Shown here: piece by piece, positions 1 to 9,743 of the stretch
Position numbering within the stretch: the first letter of the stretch is position 1
How the letters are laid out: every line of letters begins with the position of its first letter
DNA from: Rhynchopus sp. YZ270_cl-10
Lineage: Eukaryota > Euglenozoa > Diplonemea > Diplonemida > Diplonemidae
Assembly: GCA_964035575.1 (NCBI GenBank)
Contig: OZ037835.1
Coordinates: 744,001 to 808,000, forward strand
Direction of reading: 5' to 3'
DNA: 64,000 bases
Translations under genes and position numbers: made by a program
Notes under the pieces: model-generated
The model's input: the letters and a program-made list of their open reading frames with translations, nothing else
What the model was told of the DNA's origin: nothing
The model's database searches: none

Positions 1-887
1 AACGTCGTCGCAAAAATCATAAACGCAGTGTCACCCGCGCCATTCCGACCACATCGGATGGGGGTCACCAAAAGGAGATACTATAAAAACAAAATGCAAT
101 AAATGAATCTGATGGTGGTGGTGGTGGGTGGGTGGGTTGTAATACGCAAAAGGGGGCGAGGGGAGGGAAGAAAGTGAAAGTTGATTGTTCATCTTTGTTT
201 CTATCTCAACAGACCTGCTTCAGTAAGATGCAGGATCATCGGTTGGCAACCTTTAAAAGCGGGAACACTGTAAAGTGCCCTTTTGCACCGTAGGGTAGTG
301 AAGCGTCGTGAGGGTGTTGATGATAATATTTTATCTGCACCCGCAACGTAAACACCACTTGCATTTAGAATAAAATATTTTCCTCTCCTTTGTTCTTCCA
401 CGCGTGCTAGATTTTGTGTTCGCTTATTTATCAAAAACCTTTCCCTCTCGCCACTCCCTGCCTTTGCCCCCTTGGCTCACCTGCTTGGTACGCATACAGC
501 GGATGAGTCGTTACATGAAAACTACTGGTGTATATCGGAATATATAGGAACCAAATTGTAAAGTCGGAAAAGAATAGTGTACAGTGGAAGTGGCAGTGTG
601 TGTCACTCCAAAAACCAAGTGGTCAAAGCACAACGCATGCATGGTAGTGAAAACATGCGCAACAAGCAAGTCTGCAGGTGTTATGTTCTAACGTAGCACA
701 AACTAACGTAAACATCCACAAAACGAACAGAACACATGTGTAATCGCAACACATCTTGGAAAAGACGTGTGAATATGAACAGACAACACACTTAGTGCAC
801 TGTAAGTGTAACACCTCGACAAGCCGCTCTTCTGTCCTCGCACAACGCACCCGCAGTGGCATGAGGGCACCACCGCACGAGGCAGTG
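1..887. other. Intergenic, 3' side of NACHT gene 1
   Basis: No gene is supported here. From about 545 to 887 the sequence is the family 3' flank shared with the other ART-NACHT-WD40 loci (14010-14348, 20215-20623, 61305-61660), including a run of 'AAGTCGG' followed by 'GGAAGTGGCAGTGTGTGTCA'. Positions 310-435 hold a reverse-oriented partial copy of the dispersed BC repeat described elsewhere. Bases 1-300 contain a short GGT-rich tract (about 112-137) and nothing else I recognise. Confidence 0.6.
310..435 (-). repeat. Dispersed repeat BC, partial copy
   Basis: Reverse-complement match to the 3' half of the BC repeat. It shows the segments AACGTAAACACCACTT, AAAATATTTTCCTCTCCTTT and TTCTTCCACGCGTGCTAG, which recur at 44010-44110 (same orientation) and at 7940-7982, 8292-8400 and 59160-59300 (opposite orientation). 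It is diverged compared with the other copies. Confidence 0.6.
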
Positions 888-3800
888 TCAACACCATTCG
901 TCCTCGTCACTCTCTTCACATTCCTCAGAGTTTCCAAACTCCACTGTTCCCACTACGCCATAATTATAACTAAAACTGCGCTCATCACAAAGAATCCGTC
1001 TCGCAAGTTCAGGTTCCACAGCATCAGCATTGCGACAGCCAAATGTACAAGAAACTGTTGGAGGGACACCGATCACTCTCTTCAGCCGCAACCCATCAAT
1101 CCTGCCGTCTTCCCCAGTGCAGATCGTCCACACACGCACAGTGTTGTCCCGACAACTACAGATCACTTCGCGTCCATCAGGGATCACAGCAACGCTGTAC
1201 GAACCCCAATGTTCTTTTTGCACCACTATCTCTCCAGTGGTCATGCTCCACACAAGCATAGATAAGCGGGACGACGTCACCAAGTGAGCTCCATCAGGTG
1301 TCAGTGCCACGCCGTCGAGGAGAGCACCACATTCCAAGGTGAAGACCTCCCTCCCGCTGGCAACATCGCGCACACTCACATTCTCGTTCTCAGAGCCTGA
1401 AACAACACGAGACCCATCGCAAGTCACGGCTTCGCCTTTAAAGATTTGTTCAGCATCAAGTTTGCTGCTTTGCTGTAGAATGCAACCATTTTTGTATAAT
1501 CCTCCTTCAACTACCTGTGTCTGCCTGCCGGTGGATGCGTTCCAGATGGAGTACCCCTTGCCACCGTACGAAATGATAGATCCATCAGGGGACAGTGCCA
1601 CAGACTTTCCTGAGAGTCCTTCGAAACCTGGTGTCTCCTTCCCTGTCGTGATGATCAACACTCCAACACTAGTGTTGCTGGAGCATGAAACCACGTGGCA
1701 TCCATCTGGTGACACTGTAACTGCTGCCACTGAAGTACCAAAATACCCTACCAACACCGTCACCTCCTTCCCAGTCGAAATGCTCCAAACGTGCACAGTG
1801 CCTCTCTCGGATCCAGCAACGACGTGACATCCATCGGGAGTGACTGCCACTGATGTCAACTTGGCGTCGGCACGGAACACCATCACCTCTGCCCCAGTCG
1901 AGAGGTTCCAAAGATGTGCGTCATCAGAGCACGAAACAACATGGCATCCATCGGGAGTGACTGCTAGTGCATGCGAAGACTCCACACAACAAGGCCACTG
2001 CATCTCCTGCTTCCCCGTCACCAGATCCCATACGCACAGCACCTCCTGAGAGCATGTCACTATTTGACTTCCATCCTTGGTAATAACCATGCTGCGAATG
2101 CCAGGCGACTCCACTGCCAGCACTTCCTTCCTCGTCAAGATATCCCACACACGGACGCCGTCTTTAGCTTTATAAGTTGAAACAACTTTAGAACTGTCGG
2201 GAGTGACTGCCACTTCGTTCACCTTACCTTCGTGGCCTTCCAAGACGAACCCTGCCTCCCCAGTGTGCATATCCCACACACGCACAGTTTTGTCGTCAGA
2301 GCACGAAACTACGCGGCTTCCGTCAGGTGTTACTGCTACTCCATTGATGTACTCCGAATGTCCTTCCAAGACCATCACTTCTTCACCAGAAGACATGCTC
2401 CACACATGTACACTGCAGTCGTTGCCAACTGTAACGATTTGACTGCCATCAGGTGTGACTGCCACATCATTGGCATGATGCTGCAGTACAGGAAGTGGTG
2501 TGCCAAGGGAGCAGTCAGGCAGCATCGTGCCACCCATGTCGCAGGTGTGGAACTCAGTGTGCTCCAGCCAGCAGTTCGAGAAGGAAGCGCCCGTCAGCGC
2601 CGTCTCCACAAACAGAGACGCGCGCAGGTCGCAGTTCGACACACGGATCCCGCTCAGGTCCTCCCCACTCACAGGGATGCGTGCACGTGCCAGCAGTGCT
2701 GCTGCATTCGACCCTGCTGTCACAGCACCCTCCCCACCAACTACTGCATCTCCACCTGAACTGCCACGTGTCGCCTTCACAGCCGCAAGCAGCTCTGTGC
2801 AGGCACGTTCGTACAGCACACTGTCTCCACACACCAGCGCCGCAAAGAACCCAAGCACACGCTGCGAATCCTTGCTGAAGCTCCGCTGCACCAGCGTCCC
2901 CAGTGTCCCTGCTGGGTCACGTGCAAGCCGCCGTGCTGCAAGGTGCTCCCCAAGCGACTTGTGCCGGAACGTGAACGCACTCCGCTCTTCCCCAAAGTCC
3001 TCAATCCGGAACGGCAGGCAGCGGAAGCACGCATCCCGCACAGCCTCACACACACCGTGCTGCGAATCAAGAATCTGCGACGCCACACCCACAGTCCCCT
3101 GCCACTCGTTTGTCTCCAGCATCCTGCATGCAACAAGCTCCCCTGCACGCACCACATCCTCCAAAGACACATCCGAAACAGCAACAGCAACTCCACCAGA
3201 CGCCATCTCCTTCTTCGTCCACGTCTCCAGGTAGGCCTCGTAGATCACCTCCTCAGAAGCCTTCCCGCTGCACTGTGCGTGGCACGCCATGTGCAGCACA
3301 AACGGGTTCCGCAGCTGCACAAGTCCCTCAACGTCCTCCTCACGCACGAAGACTGTGCGCTCTCCATCCTTCTCCTTCTCCTTCCCCTTTTTGTGTTCCT
3401 TCTCCCAGGCTGTGTTTGCACGCTCGATGTACATTCTCGCATCCACCTCTGTGAACGGCTGCATGTACACAGCACGTACACCAGCACCACACACACCAGT
3501 CGGAGACGTGTCCACACCCTTCAGGTACTCACCACGCACAGTCACAACAACGCTGCAGTGTGCCTCCACCCACGGATGCCGGCACAGAAGGCCACCCTCA
3601 GCCACCACAGCACCCACATCCTCCTGCGTCAGCCCCACCTCGTCCAGCGAGTCCAGCACCAGCACCACCTCGTACGTCTCCGCAAGGTACGCACGGTCCG
3701 CCTCCCGCAGCGCAAACGACTCCAGCACAAACCTGTCCAGCCCTCCCTTCTCAAGCAGGTGCTGCTTCACAGTCGGCAGCGCCACAAACACAGGGAAGTA

Positions 3801-5918
3801 CAGCTTCGCATCCGCATCCGCAGTCACGTCACTCACCACGCTGTTTCTGTTCCTGTTCGTGTCTTCGTTGCTGGTGCTTTCGCTCTTCCTCGCAGACGTT
3901 GCAAGGTCGCTCAGAATTGCAATCGAAGCAGACGTCTTCCCGCTCCCTCCTTCTCCGATCACACACAGCACACCACACCTCCCTTGTCTTTCTTCTCTCG
4001 CATCCACATCAGGCTTGCGCTCTCTGCCCGCTGCTGCCTGTGTGCACTCGGAAGACATCTGCTTCCCACCTCCACCTCCACGTACACGTGCACGAAGCCA
4101 CCTCCGCACCTCCTCCATCAGCGGACGTGTCTCCGACTCATCCACACGTGTGTCGTCCCCCACACGCCCCTCCACGTACTGCGCAAGGTAGTCCTTGAAG
4201 AACGCGACTGTGTGTCCCATCACCTCCTGCAGCGCACCCACCTGCTCAGCCGCACTCGTCTCCCCCACACCCACACCAGAACACACCTCCTGCATCACAA
4301 TCACGTCAAAGCACAACCCCATCATCCGCAGCAACGTAGGCGAAAGCTTCCACTGCACCCGGTACTCGATGTTCGCTGTGTACAGCAGCTCGTCCTCCGA
4401 AGCATACACAGACGAGAACTTCACGTCTGCAGCACCCTCCTTCGCCACCACCACAAAGAACGCCCCACCCTTCCCGTACATGAAGCTCCGAGCCACATCC
4501 CGCTTCAGTGTTGTCGACGTGAAGCAGTTCCACACAATGTGCGTATTGAGAGCGTACTTCGCAGACACGTTCACATTGATCCCGCGGAACACAGTCCGCA
4601 GCTGCTTCCGACGGCTCCCAATCAGCCGGTCCAGACCACGGATCAGCGGCGCAAAGGTCGCAATCACGTGCAGCTGCGGGGGTGCGGGTGACAGCTCAAA
4701 CACGTTCAGTGCTGCCTTCTCAGGTGTCCCCTTCCACTCCTTCACTGCAGCCAGCTGCCCCACAGCACGCATCGCAGTGTTCATCGTCATGTACAGCGCA
4801 AGCGACTGTGAATCAGCTGCACTCCCGTGGTTGTCCAGCACAGCCCGCTCCGTCAGTCTGATGTACCGCAGCTTCCCGTCAGGCCCTTTTGCAATCTGCG
4901 GTGTCCCATCCTCGTCACACACAACATCCCCGCCGCTGTCCAGCACATACTCCACACAGTCAGACGTGAACAGGAACCCCGACAGCAGCAGCTCAAACGG
5001 GTCGCGTGCCGCCATCCAGTCCTCCACCTCCACGTGACCACCACGTGTCCCCGCAGCCTCCCTCCGTCCTCTCATGTCCTCCAGCAGACGCTTGCACACC
5101 ACACGGAACCCCGCCTCCATGTGCCGCACGTGTTCGTCTGTGTAGCCCAACGGCGGATCCACCTTTGGCAGACCACGCAGCCAGCACAGCAGGTCTTCAC
5201 CTCCATTGCTGTTCTTGTTGTTGTTGCTGTCGTCTGTTTTCCGCAGCCACTCCACCTTCCGTCCGTCTGTGTGCCGCAGTGCACCCGTGTCCCCGTCAAG
5301 ATCGTCCTCTCCCAGCTGTCTGTCTCCAGTCGAGGTGTTCGTGTCTTTCGCCATGTCCATGTGAGGGTCAGTAAGAGGTGCTGTCGTTGCATCTCCACTG
5401 CTCCGTTCCACACCCACACCTGTTGTTGTTGTTGTTGTTGTTCCTATTGCTGTTCTGGCGACACCGTGAGTGAGGTACACCTGCACAGCATCAGTCGAGG
5501 TGTTCGTGTCTTTCGCCATGTCCATGTGAGGGTCAGTAAGAGGTGCTGTCGTTGCATCAGCTGTTGCTGTTCTTGTTGTTGTTGTGACGACACCGTGAGT
5601 GAGGTACACCTGCACAGCATCCTCCACCTCCACAAGGATCTCTGCTGCATGCACCCCCAGCTCCGCCTCGAGTCGCCCCCGCACATCCGCGTCCCTGTGC
5701 TGCAGTGCGTACCACAGCGGCACCTTCCCGTCCCTGTCACGCACGTTCCCTGCCCCGTTCAAAACAAGAAACCGCACTGCCTCCACGTCCCCCGCAAGCA
5801 CGGCACTGTGCAGCATTGTCCTCCCGTCCACGCTGTCCACTGCGTCCACGGGCCTCTCCTTCCCAGTAATTCCCTTTGCAATCTCGTCCTTTTCAGGCTT
5901 CGACGCTCCGGATCCCAT
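888..5918 (-). CDS. ANK-ART-NACHT-WD40 protein, copy 1
   Basis: This 1676-residue protein has the layout of a STAND/NLR-type sensor. It opens with MGSGASK, a good N-myristoylation signal (Gly2, Ser6). Ankyrin-like repeats follow (about 30-95), then a low-complexity linker. An ADP-ribosyltransferase domain spans about 350-530 with the full arginine-type signature: VFRG near 445, FTST near 468 and SEDELLY (ExE) near 507. The NACHT NTPase follows, with Walker [10 protein letters not shown] near 655, Walker [10 protein letters not shown] near 753 and a winged-helix-like [12 protein letters not shown] near 990. Pentapeptide-like repeats cover about 1076-1133 and about 11 WD40 repeats run to 1640. 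The start is fixed by identity with copies 2 and 3; a TTTGTTTCAG acceptor-like site ends 5 nt upstream. Two oddities set it apart: the linker contains an internal duplication, and the C-terminus is extended (...SDEDEWC) into sequence that is 3' flank in the sister copies. The defence or self-recognition role is inference. Confidence 0.93.
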   Translation of the reverse strand: MGSGASKPEKDEIAKGITGKERPVDAVDSVDGRTMLHSAVLAGDVEAVRFLVLNGAGNVRDRDGKVPLWYALQHRDADVRGRLEAELGVHAAEILVEVEDAVQVYLTHGVVTTTTRTATADATTAPLTDPHMDMAKDTNTSTDAVQVYLTHGVARTAIGTTTTTTTGVGVERSSGDATTAPLTDPHMDMAKDTNTSTGDRQLGEDDLDGDTGALRHTDGRKVEWLRKTDDSNNNKNSNGGEDLLCWLRGLPKVDPPLGYTDEHVRHMEAGFRVVCKRLLEDMRGRREAAGTRGGHVEVEDWMAARDPFELLLSGFLFTSDCVEYVLDSGGDVVCDEDGTPQIAKGPDGKLRYIRLTERAVLDNHGSAADSQSLALYMTMNTAMRAVGQLAAVKEWKGTPEKAALNVFELSPAPPQLHVIATFAPLIRGLDRLIGSRRKQLRTVFRGINVNVSAKYALNTHIVWNCFTSTTLKRDVARSFMYGKGGAFFVVVAKEGAADVKFSSVYASEDELLYTANIEYRVQWKLSPTLLRMMGLCFDVIVMQEVCSGVGVGETSAAEQVGALQEVMGHTVAFFKDYLAQYVEGRVGDDTRVDESETRPLMEEVRRWLRARVRGGGGGKQMSSECTQAAAGRERKPDVDAREERQGRCGVLCVIGEGGSGKTSASIAILSDLATSARKSESTSNEDTNRNRNSVVSDVTADADAKLYFPVFVALPTVKQHLLEKGGLDRFVLESFALREADRAYLAETYEVVLVLDSLDEVGLTQEDVGAVVAEGGLLCRHPWVEAHCSVVVTVRGEYLKGVDTSPTGVCGAGVRAVYMQPFTEVDARMYIERANTAWEKEHKKGKEKEKDGERTVFVREEDVEGLVQLRNPFVLHMACHAQCSGKASEEVIYEAYLETWTKKEMASGGVAVAVSDVSLEDVVRAGELVACRMLETNEWQGTVGVASQILDSQHGVCEAVRDACFRCLPFRIEDFGEERSAFTFRHKSLGEHLAARRLARDPAGTLGTLVQRSFSKDSQRVLGFFAALVCGDSVLYERACTELLAAVKATRGSSGGDAVVGGEGAVTAGSNAAALLARARIPVSGEDLSGIRVSNCDLRASLFVETALTGASFSNCWLEHTEFHTCDMGGTMLPDCSLGTPLPVLQHHANDVAVTPDGSQIVTVGNDCSVHVWSMSSGEEVMVLEGHSEYINGVAVTPDGSRVVSCSDDKTVRVWDMHTGEAGFVLEGHEGKVNEVAVTPDSSKVVSTYKAKDGVRVWDILTRKEVLAVESPGIRSMVITKDGSQIVTCSQEVLCVWDLVTGKQEMQWPCCVESSHALAVTPDGCHVVSCSDDAHLWNLSTGAEVMVFRADAKLTSVAVTPDGCHVVAGSERGTVHVWSISTGKEVTVLVGYFGTSVAAVTVSPDGCHVVSCSSNTSVGVLIITTGKETPGFEGLSGKSVALSPDGSIISYGGKGYSIWNASTGRQTQVVEGGLYKNGCILQQSSKLDAEQIFKGEAVTCDGSRVVSGSENENVSVRDVASGREVFTLECGALLDGVALTPDGAHLVTSSRLSMLVWSMTTGEIVVQKEHWGSYSVAVIPDGREVICSCRDNTVRVWTICTGEDGRIDGLRLKRVIGVPPTVSCTFGCRNADAVEPELARRILCDERSFSYNYGVVGTVEFGNSEECEESDEDEWC
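5331..5557 (-). repeat. In-gene duplication in the linker of copy 1
   Basis: A segment of about 64 bp encoding [21 protein letters not shown] occurs twice (about 5331-5394 and 5493-5557), together with the neighbouring DAVQVYLTHGV sequence. Copies 2 and 3 carry it once. The duplication is in frame and lies in the low-complexity linker between the ankyrin and ART parts. Confidence 0.8.
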
Positions 5919-7149
5919 CTTCCTGAAACAAAATGTGTGTTGTGTGTTTGTTCCCAGATGTTGGTGTGTTATCCCTGTTTGTGTGTTGTGGAATGAAGGA
6001 GAAGAAGATCAAGAATCATAATTGCGTCGGCAACATCACCCTCCACGCTGAACAACGGGGTGACGTGACGCCTTATGACGACGCGCTGCTGGCCGCCCAC
6101 AAGTGAGCGGCAGAAATAGCTGACCTTTGCACACGGCTGACCCTGTTCACACAGGGAAGGAACAGCAACGAGCGTGAACGCCTCGAGTCCGGCATAGCGC
6201 AGCATGCCAGGGGCTGTACAAGGGGCTGTCCCAAGGACACAAGGAGGGGAGCAACGGACCCTGCGTACCGCTCCTACTACAGGCAGCAGTTCTGGCAGTA
6301 CCAAAATATGGGACAAAGCTGGCACTGAAGGATGCCATCTCGGCAACTCGGGTACCGAAGAAGTGGGAAGGGTACCCTGGGGAGTTGTTCGCTGTGCTGG
6401 CGAGAAAGAACATCACGCGAAAGCGAGGTGCCGATGAAGGCCTTGGCTAGAATGAGGAGGTAAGCGAAGGGACAGTTGAGTCAGCAACATTGAGGACGAA
6501 CACACCCTTCTCACGCAGCATGTTCAGGGGCCGCTGCCAAGCCAACATCAAACCAGTAGGTACTGGAGCAGGTACCTGACCCCTGACACCACAACGTACA
6601 AAAAACCCCTCAGAACTTAGTGAGAATTTCTGCGGACTATGACAGTCTGTGAGAGCCTGTGAGATGCTGAGGGCTAGTGAAAAATCTCTCCCCGTCTATA
6701 GATGTGCTGAGAGCGAAGAAACAAGAAGGGTGGGGTTGTCTAACTGTGAGCAAAACTGAAAAGTTGTTCACTAGTGTAATGGAGAGCAAAATACACAAAC
6801 AAACAAAAAAGACAAACCCCAGAACGAAACCACACACCAGCACGATACCAGCGTGGCTGAACAAGATATTTGTGGCGGATTCGTTGATGGTTGCCCTACT
6901 AAGGTGAATGCTGCAACGATTGTCGACACAAGAAAAGTGGAGGATTGCACAAACTGTGACAACTACAACCCAGGCAACTACACTAATCCATCAGAAATAA
7001 AAGAAGGACGCTATGCTAGGGGGCCTCAGCAGTTTTTCTCTTCCTCTTCTTTGTCATTTTGGGTTGGAAATGTCTTTCAGAAAGAATTGTGTTACGTGGG
7101 GCCTAGTTACTGGGACACTTTCCCAGCTTTTTTAGCTATTGTGTGAAAA

Positions 7150-7265
7150 TATGGAAGGTGTGGAATTCCTCAACACTCCACCTTGGTAAAATGAAACAGC
7201 AAGAGACCCAAACTCGGGGAAAAGCAAAGTCGGAAATGAATAATGTACAGATGTGGAAGTGACAG
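7150..7265 (-). repeat. Orphan copy of the NACHT-family 3' flank
   Basis: This stretch closely matches 14005-14120 (ATGGAAGGTGTG-GAATTCCTC, CTCCACCTTGGTAAAA, AAGCAAAGTCGGAAATGAAT, GTACAGATGTGGAAGTG), which is the flank just downstream of NACHT copy 2. Here no NACHT reading frame follows, so it looks like the remains of a deleted fifth family member, or a flank moved by recombination. Confidence 0.7.
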
Positions 7266-7610
7266 GCCACTCCGGTGCACAGGGTGCCTGTCACACCAAC
7301 AACACCATTAACAGTACCTTTCTTTCTTGTACAACAAACAACTATGACAACACCGCTTGCCGGCAGAGCAAGGAGCAACTAATACATTAGGCGTGGAAAC
7401 GCTTCAGAGAACACATACTACGGTGGGTCACTCATTAAGAACACAAAGAGAAATCCTTCTCATTTTACCTCAACAAGTAGAGCGGGTTTGCCAAGTGCTC
7501 TTCATTAGTGTCCACTGACCGACAGGAAAAAGAGGGTGTGTTTAATTTTTCCTTCCTTCAAAACTTCACAACGCTTTTGGTTATTGGGAGACACATCATA
7601 AAAGAAAAGA

Positions 7611-7645
7611 TTGTAAGATGACCCTAAGCCTCTCGTGCTAGTTTG
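7611..7645 (-). promoter_or_regulatory. Conserved hairpin element, diverged copy
   Basis: The plus strand reads GTAAGATGACCCTAAGCC then TCTCGTGCTAG, matching the hairpin element found behind other genes in the window but with the 3' arm one base short. It lies about 2.1 kb downstream of the cyclase stop, inside the insertion that splits the BC repeat. Confidence 0.5.
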
Positions 7646-7982
7646 CCAACTCTACATTCATGATATCGTAAAACTCTTCGTGAACACCATTTGGTGTAGC
7701 TGAAGGGGGGGTGCTATTTTGTGCTATTTTGTAAAATTTTGGGGTCGGCCAGCCACACCACCATTTGTCATTTTGTTTGGACCAATAGCCCCCCTTTTAG
7801 TCTGCCGAGGTGCCAGGTTCTATGATATGCACGGAACCACCCTGCACCTGTTTGTCATATTGTTTCCCGTGCAATACATGGAGAAACGTTTCGCACTCGA
7901 AACTAGGGAAAGCTTTTTGATAAAAATTAGCGAAATACAAAAATCAGCGCGTGTGGAAGAAAAAAGGAGAGGAAAATATTTT

Positions 7983-8281
7983 ATTACCTGGGAAATAAAG
8001 TTGTAGGTGGACTCGTGAAGAAAAAGTGCGACATAATCTGGACTTTAATCTGTAGAAGGGGCATAAAGTCTTTAAATACCTTGTTTATTTCCCCGATTTG
8101 TGTACCTGTTTTGTATGGAGTTTGTGAGAAAGGGGACAAAAAGTACTTTATTTCTGAATTTTCACTTTAAATCCTGAGTGCCAGGCATTGTGATGTTGCG
8201 TTGTGTTGATAAACCTATTATTTGCTTCTATATGTCACACTTTCTTGACGAGTCCACCTACAACTATATTTCCACGGTAAT
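7983..8281. mobile_element. Non-autonomous TIR element, Mutator-like by TSD length
   Basis: The ends are inverted repeats of about 33 bp with three mismatches: left ATTACCTGGGAAATAAAGTT, right (reversed) ATTACCGTGGAAATATAGTT, both continuing GTAGGTGGACTCG. The element is flanked by the 10-bp direct repeat AAAATATTTT (7973-7982 and 8282-8291). The uninterrupted BC copy at 59200 shows the empty target sequence. No transposase fits in 299 bp. A 9-11 bp target duplication is typical of the Mutator superfamily, so that assignment is an inference from TSD length. Confidence 0.75.
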
Positions 8282-9743
8282 AAAATATTTTTTCTGACTC
8301 AAAGTGGTGTTTACGTTTTGGGTACGGGGCGGGGAATAAAATCTGTTCGATAAAAGAAACGCGAGCTTATTTGTTTTATCTTGTTCAGAAAAAAATGCTC
8401 GAGAGACTCGTTCCTCTTTGCTTGTTGCTCAAAAGACTATATCTAAAAACGGGAGGGGGTGAAGTAAAGGCTGTTTGTTGTTCGCTTCCACACCACTTCT
8501 GTACTCAGATTCAAGTCTTTTGGCTGTCCTTACAAGCGCCTGCCAAAACGCTCGCCTCGTGGGCAGGCTATTTCCTAACTCTGGGGCGTTTTTGCCGAAA
8601 TTTAAAAGAAAGGCAAAAAAAGTGCGGTATTTTCCTGTGGCTTTTTCCCACCCAAGAGGGCGTTTTGTTGCATTTCCGAGCCAATCCCGGGTTGTGGTGC
8701 TTGTGGTTTCTTAAGGAAATCCTAGTAACGCGAGATCTCTGAAAACCTCGAAAACGAACCCCGCCGGGGGCGGATTCTTTTACACACGTGCGCGCAAAAA
8801 TACTTTTTTCTTGCTTATTTCGCACATTTGGAGCACGGGACCCCAACATTTTTTTCCTGGTCACTTTTTCCCAGACAGAAGTGCCCTACCTACCTTCCCC
8901 CTTAGGCGAAAAAAATGTGCGGCAACCGGGCAAATTTAGTCATGTAAAAAAAAGTGCGGCATTTCCAAAATCTCAAATCCGTATTTTGGGAGGCAGATTT
9001 AGGAAATAGCCTGCTCGTGGGTGTGGACTTTTTTATTTTTGTTGTATCGACAATCACCTACCGAGGTAGGATCTGTACACAATGTCGCCCTAAGGCTTTG
9101 TACTTAATCGGTATGGACGGAGGCCATCCTCAACCCTAGAAAGTAGCTTTTATTTGTTGATTAGCATTCAAAGTGCTGTTTTGTACACAAAAGTTGCATC
9201 TTCAAAGTTTTAGGGTAAGGGGGTGGGTAAAAGGGGTCACGTGAAGAAATCTTAACGTACACTCTCTGTTGATTCTAAAACGGGGGAGGGTAAAAAAGGC
9301 GTGAAAGGTAAATTGGGGAAGAGGTTGAAAAGTTGGAACGCTTCCTCAGCCCAGATCACACACATATGTCACAAGTGTCATGTCACCGAAAAAATAAAGT
9401 AGTTGGCAAAATTTCAGTACATCATGTTTCAGTCCTAACTGCATACATTGGTCGTAACAGAGAGGGACATCGTCAGTGCAAGACCCTCCGTGATGTAAAG
9501 AGATCAAGCCACTGTTGCTATTATCAAACAGTTTTCCATGGTCTACTTGTCTTTTCTTAGAACTCAAAACCACAAAACCAAACGTATAAAACATTTGTGA
9601 CTTGGCTTCTGTCAGCTGGCAAGGGAGGTGTCGCTACTCACCTGCCGAAGACTGCTGCCCTTTATTTTCTTCTTCTTTTTCTTCGACTTGATTTACGGTA
9701 CAGCACTGTGTAGTATTCTTCCGAATGAAAGAACACAGCAACC

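Larger units (their letters stand above)
7540..8400 (+). repeat. Dispersed repeat BC, interrupted copy
   Basis: Three blocks of the BC repeat (about 7540-7600, 7808-7982 and 8292-8400) are collinear with the uninterrupted copies at 54680-54845, 59140-59315 and, reversed, 48000-48240. They are separated by an insertion of about 200 bp (7601-7807) and by a 299-bp TIR element (7983-8281). The whole repeat is about 480 bp when the pieces of the different copies are compared. I see no open reading frame shared among copies and no clear terminal repeats. Confidence 0.7.
5919..9743. other. Repeat-rich spacer between cyclase and NACHT copy 1
   Basis: No gene is supported. About 80 bp upstream of NACHT copy 1 resemble the 5' flanks of copies 2 and 3. 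At 6000-6560 the plus strand has short coding-looking stretches I cannot assign, possibly a decayed mobile element. Bases 6640-6720 (AAAAATCTCTCCCCGT) recur at 42460-42530, and 6745-6790 (AAACTGAAAAGTT) recur at 13520-13562. Bases 7150-7265 are an orphan copy of the NACHT 3' flank. A BC repeat copy with two insertions occupies about 7540-8400. Bases 8400-9300 are AT-rich with repeated 'AAAAGTGCGG.ATTT' words and no recognisable gene. Confidence 0.55.

Noticed and set aside
2943-4691. Plus-strand frame of 582 codons antisense to NACHT copy 1, also in copies 2 (16701-18443) and 3 (22607-24817)
   Set aside because: It mirrors the GC-rich codon use of the NACHT gene. The translation is Leu/His/Arg-rich without motifs, and its conservation follows from the duplication.
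7701-7800. Small TIR element with AAGGGGGG-type ends
   Set aside because: The ends (GAAGGGGGGGTGCTATT and AATAGCCCCCCTTTT) are inverted but imperfect, with no clear target duplication; too weak to annotate separately.
8371-8864. Overlapping frames of 80-120 codons in the AT-rich spacer
   Set aside because: Three frames on two strands overlap, none resembles a known protein, and the area carries repeated AAAAGTGCGG words.
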